Shown here in pieces: positions 37,153 through 49,381 of a stretch of DNA of 64,000 nt. Made by a program: the position numbers and the translations under genes. Positions within the stretch are counted from its first letter, which is position 1, and every line of letters begins with the position of its first letter. Under the pieces are notes generated by a model. The model made no database searches, was not told the DNA's origin, and saw only the letters and a program-made list of their open reading frames with translations. Location: NCBI RefSeq assembly GCF_018446385.1, contig NC_055987.1, forward strand, positions 8,455,705 through 8,519,704. Reading direction: 5' to 3'. This stretch comes from Zingiber officinale (lineage: Eukaryota > Streptophyta > Magnoliopsida > Zingiberales > Zingiberaceae).

Positions 37153-37225
37153 TGGAGATGCGGGGTATCGAACCCCGTACCTCTCGCATGCAAAGCGAGC
37201 GCTCTACCATCTGAGCTACATCCCC
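37153..37225 (-). tRNA. tRNA-Ala(TGC), canonical, h position
   Basis: 73 nt, identical to 36012 with all stems paired. A TTTT run lies about 15 nt downstream on the minus strand. It is the last tRNA before the array ends at about 37507. Confidence 0.96.
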
Positions 37226-37507
37226 TAATGTTTAGAGCTTACTAAGTATCTCTAGTATTGGAGATGTAGCCATCAGATATTGACGAAAGGAGCCACGAAG
37301 AAGGAAGGACGCAACCGCAAAGGTGATCCCAAACATAGGCCAAACACGATTGTCAAGCTCAGGAGGAAACAAGGGCCAAGGAAGGTGCTTGAGAAGAAGT
37401 AACAGACGATAGTGGTGGTGAAGCAGACGGTTGTTCCGAGTCTAGTGTCGCTCCTGAGCAGCCTGGAGTTGCGCAACGGCGGATGGTTATGGAGGTGCTT
37501 CGTGGTG

Positions 37508-37952
37508 TGGGTGCTACTGCATGGTCATCAACACTGGCATGTGGTAGCAGCTGAAGCCAGAAATGATAATGGGGATTTATCAGCCTCGTGGAGCAGCAGC
37601 GGTGGGAGTACATCAACATACAACAGCCTGCACCGCACTGTCGACAACCTCAAGCTGCAGCTGCACATACAGAGTTGGAGGTTAACAATTCAATCCTTGA
37701 ATTAATAATATTAATCTCATACACTAATTCTATTACCATAATATAAAAGTAGTGTTGTATATTGTAAGCAATGGAAGAAAACTAACAGTTATGATATGTA
37801 TTTTACTGTGAATGTCTAACCTTTTGAATGGATGATCACATTTAAAAGTGAATTAATTTTTGGATTACTCTTTCATGATATGCAAAATTTTGACTTTTAG
37901 GTACATTTTTGATGATTAAAATTTAGATTATCATATTAAATAGAGGTGTTTT
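37508..37952. other. Unassigned sequence at array edge
   Basis: The first 190 bp are GC-richer than the surroundings and not part of the unit consensus; a frame runs from the last unit into it (residues like VVAAEARNDNGDL). After about 37700 the sequence becomes AT-rich with no recognisable feature up to the copia target site gtttt (37948-37952). I cannot say what either part is. Confidence 0.4.
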
Positions 37953-38235
37953 TAAAAGAGATATAACAGAATTATCCAAATTGACCGGATCAAATTACCA
38001 AATCAAATCATATTAGTATTTGGATTATTCAAATAATTCTGTTATAATTATTCTCAGAATTATTCTAATAATTCTGTTATAATTATTCTCAGAATTATTC
38101 TTAGAATAATTCTGTTATTTATTAATTAGTTATGTAATACCCCGGTTCTGATATTCTGGTTAAGTATGACTTAAAATGTTAGATGATACTATCCATATCA
38201 CCAAGGTGCACCTTCCTTTTCGGAAGCCCAAACTT

Positions 38236-38300
38236 AAGAACTCCAAGGTTAAGCGTGCTTGGCTTGGAGAAATCTGAGGATGGGTGACCTCCTGGGAAGT
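38236..38300 (+). promoter_or_regulatory. 5S rRNA-like Pol III promoter, Cassandra 5' LTR
   Basis: Contains an A-box-like ggttaagcgtgcttgg (about 38247-38262) and a C-box-like gatgggtgacctcctggg (about 38279-38296), in the order and close to the spacing of the plant 5S rRNA gene. It is a partial match, not a 5S gene. Confidence 0.88.
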
Positions 38301-38691
38301 TTTCCAGGGTGCGTGCGAGTGAGGACAAAACACGCTGAAAGGACCTCCGGTGGTCTGTGGAGCTAGTCATCAAACCAATAGGTAATTCTGGTGCCGTTCC
38401 TGGTTCGGTCCGGGTGGGGCCCGCCCGAGCCGGGGTGTTACAGATGGTATCAGAGCGACCTTGCGACCGTGAGTGCACCTGTGGTAGGAGCACCCAGGGC
38501 ACCACCTAGCGAGGGAGATTCTGGGATTTGTTTGTGGTGTGATTTGTGGTTACACAACGAGGACGTTGTGTCTTTAAGTGGGGGTGATTGTAATACCCCG
38601 GTTCTGATATTCTGGTTAAGTATGACTTAAAATGTTAGATGATACTATCCATATCACCAAGGTGCACCTTCCTTTTCGGAAGCCCAAACTT

Positions 38692-38756
38692 AAGAACTCC
38701 AAGGTTAAGCGTGCTTGGCTTGGAGAAATCTGAGGATGGGTGACCTCCTGGGAAGT
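38692..38756 (+). promoter_or_regulatory. 5S rRNA-like Pol III promoter, Cassandra 3' LTR
   Basis: The same motif in the second LTR, 456 bp downstream, with identical A-box-like and C-box-like parts. Confidence 0.88.
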
Positions 38757-39279
38757 TTTCCAGGGTGCGTGCGAGTGAGGACAAAACACGCTGAAAGGAC
38801 CTCCAGTGGTCTGTGGAGCTAGTCATCAAACCAATAGGTAATTCTGGTACTGTTCCTGGTTCGGTCCGGGTGGGGCCCGCCCGGGCCGGGGTGTTACAAG
38901 TTATTTGACCAAGTACTTTTGAACATTATATATATTGTATTGTCCTTAGGGCAAATATCAATGAACAATAGATTTTATTATTCTCATCTTATTCCTTCCT
39001 CTCTCTCTCTATTCTTCTTTTACATGGTATCAGAGCCATCTCTCTTTTTTATCTTCCCTCAACTTCTTGGGGCGGAGATCGTATAAACGGCGAATTTTTA
39101 AATTTTTCCCTCAAGCCTCTTATTTTCTCCTACGTGTTTTAATTTTCTTATTCTTCTCTATTTTTCAGAACAAACGAAAAATACTTATTTTCTTCCGTTG
39201 CCAACCCCTTTGCTTCTCTTTCCTCTTCCTCAATCTTTTTTTTTTCCACTACCACCGGACAAGTTATTTTTTACTTTAG

Positions 39280-42200
39280 ATGTCAAATACTCGACGACAT
39301 CAAAGAGGACAAAAGCAAAGTCCAGATCGATGTCAAATTTGTCACATCGTTGGTCATACTGGAAATATATGCCCTAAAAGACTTGATTGGTCTAGGGTAA
39401 AATGTCAAATTTGTCTTGGAATTGGACATTTTGGTATTCAATGTCCTAGTCCATTTGATTCAAATTTCATTGGTGGTCCTACAGCCTCAAGACCATCTAT
39501 TTCACAAGTATATCCTAAAGTTCTTTCGTCTGTGCCTACTTGAGGTAAAAACCCAGAGTTCTCATCTACTGATTGGTATATTGACACTGGAGCAACTCAT
39601 CATGTCACATCAGATTATAATATCCTTACAGACGTAATGCCATATTATGGCTCAGATACAGTGCAAGTAGGCGATGGTTCAGGTTTGCAAATTGCTAATC
39701 TTGGAAACACATATGTTCATTTATCTAATCGAACTTTTCATATGCGCAATGTCTTTCATGTTCCATCTATCACTAAAAATTTACTTTCTACATGCCAGTT
39801 TTGTCTTGATAACAATGTCATTTTTGAATTTCATCATAATCATTATCTTATAAAGGATAGAGGAACAAATGCTATTGTGTTTTATGGGAGAATCAAAAAT
39901 GGCCTCTATTGTCTTCAGAGTTCTTCAATCAAAGCTTTTGTTGGTGAACGCACAAATAAACCAGCTTGGCATGCTCGACTTGGTCATCCTTCCCTTCGTA
40001 TTGTTCAGTCAATCATCAATAGGTATGGTTTACCTACTTCTATTACCTCCTCTTCATCTTATTCATGTAGGGCCTGCATGGAATCTAAAAGTCATAAGCT
40101 ACCTTTCTCTTTATCTGATCATGTTTCTAATTTTCCACTTGAAATAATCCATTCTGATGTTTGGGGCCCTGCACCTATTTTGTCTAATCAAGGTTTCCAA
40201 TATTATGTTACATTCATTGATCATTTTAGTAAATATACTTGGCTTTATCCTATGAGAAGGAAATCTGATTTATTTGATATATTATATAATTTTTAAATTC
40301 AAGTTGAATGATATTTTAATCATAAAATACTTTCTTTTCATTCTAATTGGAGAGGCGAATATCAAGCTCTCCATTTTTGTCTCTTGTGGAATTGTTCATC
40401 AAGTTTCTTGTCCTCACACTCCAGAACAAAATGGCTTTACTGAGAGAAAACATAGACTTGAAATGACTTTGCTCTTTTCAATGCATCGGTTCTGCGCAAG
40501 TTTTGGGATGAAGCTGTTAGCACTGCAGTATATCTCATAAATCGACTTCCTACACCATTGCTCAATCATAAATGTCCTTTTGAAAAACTTTATAAGCAAA
40601 CCCCTGATTACACTTTCCTTCGAATTTTTGGTTGCGCATGTTATCCATGGTTACGCCCCTATTCTAAACACAAACTTGACTCTCGTTCACTACAATGTGT
40701 TTTTCTTGGTTATAGCAATTTGCACCATGGTTATCGTTGCTTGCATATACCAACAGGACGAATTTATATTTCACGACATGTTACTTTTGATGAGTCTTTA
40801 TTCCCTTTTTCGGTAGCTTCTTCAATCTCTCCTCCAGATACAAGTGGCACCTTCTTAATGCCACCTAATATTATCAGAAGTGATGGAATTCTAGGTCTTG
40901 CTCCGGAGCTCTCTAATAACTCTCCTATACCATCAGAATCACCTCCGGTTGCTGCTCCAATCTTAGAAGTCTCGCCGATCGAAGATAATATGCTCTCTGG
41001 TTCCTCGGATAATGCAAGTCCGTCATCTACATCACCATGTCAGCCTACTTCCTCGTCGTCATCAACAAGTGATTCAGATGATAATGCTCCTCGTCGCATG
41101 CTTCCCATTAGTGATATTTATGAGCGTTGCCCACCAAATGCAACTCGATATCCCCTTCCACGAGCTCTAGTGGTTTCTTCCAAATCTATTGAACCAACCT
41201 GTTTTACACAAGCAAACAAGGATCCAAACTGGCGTAGTGCAATGACTACAGAATTTGATGCACTTCTTCGCAATGGAACATGGACTCTAGTTCCGCGCAC
41301 TCCCTCAATGAATGTTGTGGGCTCTAAATGGGTATTCCGTCTTAAGCATCGAGCTGATGGTTCTCTTGAAAGATACAAAGCTCGACTTGTAGCTAAAGGA
41401 TTTAGTCAACAGCCAGGTATTGACTTTAATGACACTTTCAGCCCAGTCATCAAAATTACATCTGTCAGACTATTATTATCAATAGCTGTTAGTTCTAATT
41501 GGCTTGTATGACAATTGGATATTTCAAATGCATTTCTCCATGGTCATCTTGAGGAAACTATATTTATGGAGCAACCACCTGGTTTCATTCATCCACAATT
41601 TCCATCTCATGTTTGCCAACTCAAGAAATCCTTATATGGTCTTCGACAAGCTCCTCGTGCATGGTTTCATCGACTATCTAAATGGTTACAAGCTCAAGGA
41701 TTTTCTGGATCAAAGACTGACTCGTCTCTATTTCACAAATATAATGATGAAAATATGATATTTTTTCTTATTTATGTGGATGACATTCTGATAACCGGCA
41801 ATGATCACAAGGGTATCACAACTTTATTAAGTCTTCTCAATCAAGAATTTCCTGCTAGAGATTTGGGTATTGCTCGTTTTTTTCTTGGTATTGAGCTTAT
41901 TCCACATGAGGATGGCTATCTTCTCTCTCAGAGCAAATACATTACTGGACTTCTTCAAAAAGCCAAAATGGATGGAGCACGTCCGGTCTCTACACCAATT
42001 ACTATAAACAACTCTCCAACTTCATCCTCTCCTGCTCTATCTGATCCACAAATTTATCGAAGTATTGTTGGGGCCTTACAATATGTCACTATCACACGCC
42101 CTGATATTACTTTTGCGGTAAATCGTGCTTGTCAATTCATGCATGCTCCAACTGAACAAAATTGGGATAATGTAAAAAGAATACTTCGCTATCTCAAAGG

Positions 42201-42750
42201 TACTATTCTACATGATCTTCTTTTGTATCGCCAATCGTCTCGAGATTTACATGCATATAGTGATGCGGATTGGGCAAGTTCTCCTGAAGATAGACGCTCT
42301 ACTAGTGGATATGCAATATTTCTTGGACGAAATCTTATCTCATGGAATTTGAAAAAGCAACCTACGGTATCTCGTTCAAGCACTGAGGCAGAATATAAAG
42401 CTATAGCAAATACAACGTCAGAAATTATTTGGCTTCAATCACTTCTCTCCGAACTTCATCTTGCATCAAATATTGCACCAAAAATTTGGTGCGACAATAT
42501 TGGAGCAACATATCTCACAGCAAATCCAGTCTTTCATGCTCGTACAAAACATGTGGAAATTGATTTTCATTTTGTTCGTGAACGTGTGGCAACTCAGCAG
42601 TTATCCGTCTCTTATATTTCTACTGAAGATCAAATCGCTGATATCTTTACCAAGCCACTATCCAGACAACGCTTCAACAAGTTAGCAAGCAAACTCAATG
42701 TCAGAGATCTCCCGTTGAGTTTGTCGGGGGGTAAAAGAGATATAACATAA
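39280..42750 (+). pseudogene. Copia gag-pol coding region of the young element
   Basis: Two CCHC zinc knuckles of form CX2CX4HX4C (CQICHIVGHTGNIC and CQICLGIGHFGIQC, about 39330-39470) open the region. Next are a protease-like IDTGATHHV (about 39580), GAG-pre-integrase (HARLGHPS) and integrase core (DVWGPAP) about 39640-40550, a linker, reverse transcriptase (DISNAFLHG; YVDDILITG) about 41200-41900, and RNase H (YSDADWASSPEDRRSTSGY; SRSSTEAEY; WCDN) about 42050-42700. The motifs are well preserved, consistent with the small LTR divergence, but the region carries a few breaks and is treated as a fossil. Ale/Retrofit-like lineage is a tentative guess. Confidence 0.9.
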
Positions 42751-43034
42751 TTATCCAAATTGACCGGATCAAATTACCAAATCAAATCATATTAGTATTT
42801 GGATTATTCAAATAATTTTGTATAATTATTTTCAGAATTATTCTAATAATTCTGTTATAATTATTCTCAGAATTATTCTTAGAATAATTCTGTTATTTAT
42901 TAATTAGTTATTTGACCAAGTACTTTTGAACATTATATATATTGTATTGTCCTTAGGGCAAATATCAATGAACAATAGATTTTATTATTCTCATCTTATT
43001 CCTTCCTCTCTCTCTATTCTTCTTTTACAGTTTT

Positions 43035-43524
43035 TACATTGCTTTTCAAAAGATAAATAGATATATTTCTCTTATTCTCTTTAAAACCTTTTTATTTTCT
43101 CGATATTTTATTTTACGTTATCAGCATGAATTTTGCTCGAATTTTATACAAACTTAATATCAAGATCCTCTTCGACAATCTAAACTTGTAAGTAAATTGT
43201 TGCCTTGCCCATTGATGTTTTGCTTTTATCTGAAAAAGTTAATCCTACTATACTATACTTGTTAATTTTAATCACATTTTGGTGACTTAAGCAATTCAGC
43301 ACCTACAATTCTTCGAGGCCATGATGATTTTATTTGTCACCGGATCATCTTTCTCACAATTTTTTTTGGCAATTAAGAGTATATTCTCTAATTTTATCTC
43401 ATTGATGACATTTTTGAAATTTACATGGTATAGTGGAAATGTGTTAATTGCTGTTCTTTATGATTCTTTAGGGCACCTTGTGTGTCAATTTATTGGCTCT
43501 TGAGATTTCGGAAAAAAAATTACT
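43035..43524. other. AT-rich sequence, possible old LTR remnant
   Basis: No gene is visible. The string ttacgttatcagca at about 43112-43125 resembles the start of primer-binding regions seen after some plant copia LTRs, so this may be the edge of an older element into which the young copia inserted. Weak. Confidence 0.3.
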
Positions 43525-44051
43525 TGTCATGGATCGTTGGTGTTTAAATTCATTTAACAAAAATATACTTAGAGAAATAATTAAAGGTAATAAATAATTA
43601 AAGAAAATATTAAAGATATTTTACAAAATCAAGCCAAGGTAAATCACTACAAGAAAAGTACTTTTGCGATGAAATTTGTCATCACTAGAGTCATGATTTC
43701 GTGGCTAACATTAAACAGAGATAATAAATATTCGTGTATTCATCGTTGCCATCGTCGCTATAAGCTTGTCGCAAATCATATTTAGCAACGATATATAGTT
43801 AATATTTTGTCACTAATATTATCGACGTACCATAAAATATCACTAAAAAAAATAAAAATATTATTGGCATAAAAGGTAATAAACAAATGGAGATACGGGG
43901 TATCGATTTTAACGACAAATCGATTAAAATGTTGAGATAAAAAAAATAAAAATATTATTGGCATAAAAGATTATAAATAAATGAAGATGCAGGGTATCAG
44001 TTTTAACAACAACCCGATTAAAATATAGAGATAAAAAATAAAAATAATATG
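43525..44051. repeat. Second array, segment 1
   Basis: A unit with the CACTA-terminus-like part (43645-43845), the segment aaataaaaatattattggc, and a partial tRNA-Ala 3' half (43888-43907). It is cut at 44051 by the 8 kb copia element; the continuing unit resumes at 52085. Confidence 0.8.
43645..43845. mobile_element. CACTA-terminus-like fragment
   Basis: Starts cactacaagaaaa, as do many plant CACTA (En/Spm) ends, followed by subterminal motifs such as tcgtcgct and gcgacgat in both orientations. No transposase and no matching TAGTG end is seen. About 200 bp, repeated in each unit of this array. Confidence 0.65.
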
Positions 44052-47000
44052 GGTGCAGTTTGCACTAACGGTCTAAATCAGATTTTGATGAATGACAACT
44101 AAGTTAAGTTAGGTATAATTGTGATCTAACCACTTTACCAAGTGTGTAGGAGTTAACCAAATAGGTCGACGGGCCGATCAGATATATGGTGAGAAGTCCA
44201 GATAGGTCGACGGACTGACCGGATATCTGTGGGAAGTCTAGATAGGTCAACGGGCCGACTGTGTATCTGGCGAGAAGTCCAGATAGGTCGACGGGCTGAC
44301 CAGATATCTGGCAGGAAGTCTAGATAGGTCGACAGGCTCACCGGATATCTGGCAAACTGGTAAGTAAAAGTAAGTTACTAGAGGAGAGTGACTAGGTGAG
44401 GACGCATCCCGATTGAGGGGACAGTAGGCGTCGATCCATGTTAGGTCCATTTCGGATCTCTAATTTGAGACATTCACTAGTTCCTGATCCTGGGAGCACA
44501 AGAACTAATTACTACTACTCATTATTATTGTACTAACACTTGTCTTGCAAGTTATTACTTAGTTTAGTGGACTAACGTTGTTTTTCAGGACAAAAGTACA
44601 AATTTATCTTCGGATGAACAGTGTCCGAAGGCGCCTTCAAGCAGCTTAAGGCACCTTCGTACTGTTCAGCGAAGGAGCCTTCCATGGCTATGGAAGGCGC
44701 CTTCCGCAAGATGAAATTTGGACGAAGTCGTGGATAGAGGCCGAACTGTTCGGGATCAACTTTCTCAAGTTGGAGGTGCCTTCCAAGGCTCTGGAAGGCG
44801 CCCTCAATGCCCTATATAAGTCAGTCTCGAGGAAGCTTCAAGAGACAACACATATACGAGCTACTACACATCCATTTGAAGTTCCGACTGATCCGGGCTC
44901 CTGCTACAACCCTGCTACGAAGCTGTTGCGCCTGACGGTTGCTCCAAGGACTTCTGATTGTGGCCAGCAAATCGACATCAACACACGAACAAGCTGCTTC
45001 ATTTCCAAGTGTCGGTAACAATTTTTGTACTTAAATTCTGCAATCGGAAAGTGCAGTCTGTTGCACTTTTTCGATCTTCTTTGTACTCGATTCTCTCTTC
45101 CGGAGGTATTGGAAGAGGTTTTTAGTGAATTACCCATCGATTGGTCCGCGGGACTTGGGTCTTGGAGTAGGAGTCGTCGAAGGATCCGAACCAAGTAAAA
45201 CCGCTTGTGTTTCCTTGTGTTGTTCTTTTTAGTTTTCCGTTGCGTACTTGTTTCTTTCAAAATGATAAAACAAGATTTTCAAAAACCACGTGATTCATCC
45301 CCCTCCCACGTGCGTATTGATCCAACAAGTGATATCAAAGCGAGGTTCTACTCTGAATTGGTGCAACCACCAATCAAGCCAAGGGGATTTTTTCTACTCA
45401 GATAATATTTTCTCGTTCGGTTTTAACTTGAAGCTGGTGCAACACCACTCAAGTTCTTCGGAATATTTTTTTCTTCTCAAACTCTGCTAATCCAAGACCA
45501 AGTCTTGGTACCTCTCTTTAGTTTTATTTTACAGCTCTAAAATGGAACAAAATAAAGGATACAGCATTGTTCGTCCCCCACTCTTCAACGGGGATGACTT
45601 CCCATACTGGAAGAAACGTATGAAAGTGTACCTGAAGACCGATTTCGACCAATGGTTCAGCGTCACTAAAGGATATAAGGCGCCCATCGACAACTCCAGA
45701 ATTTCAATAAACCCAGAAAATTGGAATGCAGAAATGAAGAAGAAGGCCCAGATCAATTTTAAGGCCCTCAACACAATCCAGTGTTGGCTAACGAAGCTGA
45801 ACCACATCGGTCCACACAAAAATGCAAAGGAACCATATATGGGACGAGCTCGTAGAACTGCACGAGGGAACCAACGACGCAAAGGTAACGAAGAGAGATT
45901 TGTTTTAAAATAAATTATTTAATGTTAAAATGTAGGAAGGTGAGACTACAATCAGCTGCACGCGAGGATAAAGGATATCCTCAACGAACTTCACACAATC
46001 GGCCACCAAATGGAGAACCGGGATCTAATAAGGTATATTCTAAATGTATTTCCTCAAAATGCACTGTGGGCATCCATCGTGGATGCCTATAAGATTTTGA
46101 GGAACTTGTCGAAGTTAAAATTAGATGACTTATTTTATGAGTTAGAACTGCATGAACAAACTAACGCCAAACCCGAGAAAGGTCTAGCTCTTATTGCAAG
46201 GTCATCAAAAGACAAGTTCAAAATCCAAGTCGAAACCTGAAGTCAAGTCTGACCCAGACTCAGATGATAAAGAATACCTGGTGAACTTAGTAAGGAAAAT
46301 GCTCACCAGGAGAAAGAAGAACTTCACTAACAAGGACCTGTAGAAGATCAACTCCTCCTCCAACTCTAATAACAAGAACATGACATGCTTTGGATGCAAC
46401 AAAAAGGAGCACTACAAGAATGATTGCTCGAGTCTAAAGAAGAAGAAAGCCCTTAAAGCAACTTGGGACGAATCGTCCGCGGAGGAATCAGACAGTGAAG
46501 AACCAAAACACACCAACTGCCTAGCATTGATGGCCTACGGACCAAAATAAAAATCAAATTAAAACTTGAGTTCCGAAAGTGTGTCTAACCACACAAATAT
46601 GACTCAATCAATTTTATGTGCCCAAAAATAAAATCCACCATCTAAAACCAAATCCAACTAAACCCATTAACTCAAAACTAAAATCAACTAAATCAAATAA
46701 TAAAATCAAGTCAAATAAATCAAATAGTTACCATCAAGTTTATTATAACTATAAAAATAAACGACACACATCCAAAACCTAAAATCTAAGCCCAATAATT
46801 TAGGGGGAGGCTCCAAACTAGCTGGCACCTCTGAAGCAATAACTTATCTGGCATGGTAATTAGGACTAGTTTAAAAAGAAGCAAAAATTTAACTTGACCT
46901 ATGGTACTTGTGAAGTTTTGAATGATAGTAAGTTAAGAAAAATTTGTCTATGCATGTCTAGGAAGATATAACTTCGACCTGGTGCATTTGGCATAGTGAA

Positions 47001-47295
47001 ACTAACTGAAGCTACCCCTCACAAATCCTAACTAGTTAGACCAAGGTTTTGTAGTAAGTTCAGTGAATAGGACTATTTGGAAAACCTCAAAGGCATGATT
47101 ACTCTAATGATGTCCAGGTGACTCACCATAGTCCAGAAGTTTATCCAAAGAATACCTATTTGTTAAGCCTAAAACAAAACTTGAATCTAATATAAAGTTA
47201 AATCAAACCCTGAAATTGAACTTAATTCATCTCACCAAACTATAGGGTTCCTTGATTGAAAACATAAATTAGGTGAGATGATTAAGATTTTTAAC

Positions 47296-47555
47296 TTTTA
47301 AATTAAATTAAATTAAATTAAATTAAATTAAATTAAATTAAATCAAGTTAAATTAAATCAAATTAAGTTAAATCAAATTAAGTTAAATTAAATTAAATTA
47401 AATCAAGTTAAATTAAAATAAAATAAAATCGAGTTAAATTAAATCAAATTAAATTAAATTAAATTAAATCAAATTAAGTTAAATTTAAATTAAACTAAAT
47501 AAAAATCAAGTTTAATTAAATCAAATTAAGTTAAATTAAATTTAAATTAAAAGTT
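47296..47555. repeat. (AAATT)n microsatellite, imperfect
   Basis: Pentanucleotide aaatt/aattaa repeats with caagtt and caaatt interruptions; the purest run is about 47299-47342. It lies inside the long-LTR copia element between the zinc knuckle and protease regions. Confidence 0.9.
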
Positions 47556-49168
47556 AACACTTACCTTAATTTAAGGTCCAACTCAAATTTCAAATTAAAC
47601 GTAATCTAAATTGGTTTTTACTCCTACCTTTGTAGGAAATCAAGTAGATTTTGGATAGTGGTTCTTCCAGATACATGACTGGGGGTCACACTCAGTTCAT
47701 TCAATTAACATACAAAAGCTTAGGAACCGTTGACTTTTAAAACAATAAAAACTCAAGGTAATTAAAATAGGTAATATCGAACTCAAAACTGACTTTATTA
47801 TTAAAAAGATGTTACTTGTTGATAATTTCAAATACAATTTACTTAGCATTAGTTAGTTGTGTGATTCTGGGTGTAAGGTTAGATTCCTATCTTGTGAATG
47901 CTTAATTAAGCACATAGATAACCCTAACATAAATCTAAAAGGATTTAGAAAGGACAATATCTATGCAATTAACCAAACCATTTCTTCATTTAAGTGTCAC
48001 TTGACACAAAAAGAAGAAACCTGGTTATAGCATAAAAGAATGTCCCACACAAACTTTAAAAACCTAACCAAATTAAATGGGTTAGTTAGAGGCTCACCAA
48101 AATTACTGAACTTAGACTCAACAATTTGTAATGTCTGTCAATAAGGAAAATAAACAAAATCAACTCATAAATTAATTAATCAAACTCAAACTAACTCGAT
48201 ACTAGAACTATTGCATTTGGACCTATTTGACTCCCATGGAATCAAATCCACAAATGGGAGTCTTTATTGCCTAGTAATAATAGACGATTACTCTAAATTC
48301 ACAAGGGTAAAATTCTTAAAAAATAAAGTTAAAATATTTGAAGTTTTTAGTAATTTTTGCAAACAAACTGAAAATGAAAAAGACCAAAAAATAAAATGAA
48401 TAAGAAGTTATAACGGAGGTGAATTTAAAATAACAATTTTAATCTATTTTACCGTGAAATTGATTATCATCACGAATTTTAATGCCCTAAAGCACCCCAA
48501 CAGAATAGAATAGTTGAAAGAAAAAAATCAAACCCTACTTGAAGCCTCTAAGATAATGCTAAATGAATACCAACTTCCAAAATATTTTTTGGGTAGAAGC
48601 TGTTAGTACAGCCTGCTATGTACAAAATCGAACCATTATAAATAAAAATCATAATAAAACTTCGTTTGAACTTTATTATAATAAAATACTCAACATCAAG
48701 TACTTCAAAGTATTAGATATCTAAAAGGAATCCCATTTAACTAATGTAAAACCTGTGCTAAGGAATCCCATTTAACTAATGTAAAAAGAATTTTTATATA
48801 TCTAAAAGGAACACCAAATGTAGGAATTTAGTATCCAAGAACAACTAATTTTCAACTAATAGGTTACTCTAACTCAGACTATGCTGGCTGCAAACTAGAC
48901 AGAAAAAGTACAAGTGGTGGATGTCAATTACTTGGACCATCACTTGTCAGCTGGTTTAGTAGAAAGTAATACTGTGTTACTTTATCTACTACTAAGGCAG
49001 AATATATAGCAATAGAAGAATGTGCTGCACAATTGTTATGGATGATGCACACCCTAAAAGATTTTAACCTAAATTTTAAAAATATAAAAGTACTAATTGA
49101 CAATTTAGCTTAATTAACTTAAAAAAAATCCAGTGCATCATTCAAGAATCCAACACATCGAAATTGGT

Positions 49169-49381
49169 CCCCTCGGGACGGTCTAGTGGCTAGCACATGA
49201 GGTGTTGCCACCATGAGGTCTAGAGTTCGAATCTAGGCAAAGCCAAGGTAAATGCCTCCCTTATGTGCTAGTCACTATTCCAAAGGCTAGTAGCCACCCA
49301 TGATTTACCTCCTCCGTGTTGGCCCTGGAACGGATTGGCGGGGGCGCTGGGGGCAAGCATATTCGCCTTTTTGCCACCATG
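49169..49381 (+). mobile_element. SINE-like tRNA-derived element
   Basis: About 213 bp inserted in the RNase H end of the long-LTR element. A box-A-like ggtctagtggctagcac (about 49180-49196) and a box-B-like gagttcgaatc (49223-49233) mark a tRNA-derived head; the body ends cctttttgccaccatg. Possible target duplication of the kind acatygaa, not certain. A related, shortened copy is at 57905-58070 on the other strand. Confidence 0.7.

Larger units (their letters stand above)
38133..38898 (+). mobile_element. Cassandra-type TRIM with 5S rRNA-like LTRs
   Basis: 766 bp. Two 310 bp LTRs (38133-38442 and 38589-38898) start TGTAATACCCC and end GGTGTTACA and differ at about four sites. A primer-binding site tggtatcagagc (38445-38456) and a G-rich polypurine tract before 38589 are present. 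The target duplication is agtta (38128-38132, 38899-38903); the 3' LTR of the host copia element has the intact empty site near 42905. No coding capacity. Cassandra elements are known for carrying 5S rRNA promoter sequence in each LTR, which is seen here. Confidence 0.95.
37953..43029 (+). mobile_element. Ty1/copia LTR retrotransposon, young, with nested Cassandra
   Basis: The 5' LTR is 37953-39024 (about 300 bp plus the nested Cassandra) and the 3' LTR is 42732-43029 (298 bp). LTRs begin TAAAAGAG and end CTTTTACA. They differ by about four substitutions and two small indels, under 2 percent, which suggests an insertion well under a million years old at commonly used rates. The target duplication is gtttt (37948-37952, 43030-43034). 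The primer-binding site tggtatcagagc (39025-39036) matches initiator-Met tRNA; the polypurine tract is cgggggg before 42732. It looks nearly whole, with a few breaks. Confidence 0.95.

Noticed and set aside
38236-38756. 5S rRNA genes
   Set aside because: Only the central and 3' promoter-like part of 5S is present, inside both LTRs of a TRIM; this is the Cassandra signature.
44153-44450. Repeat-protein-like open frames (RPVDLSRLP type) in LTRs
   Set aside because: They are translations of LTR minisatellites, with no homologous frame elsewhere.
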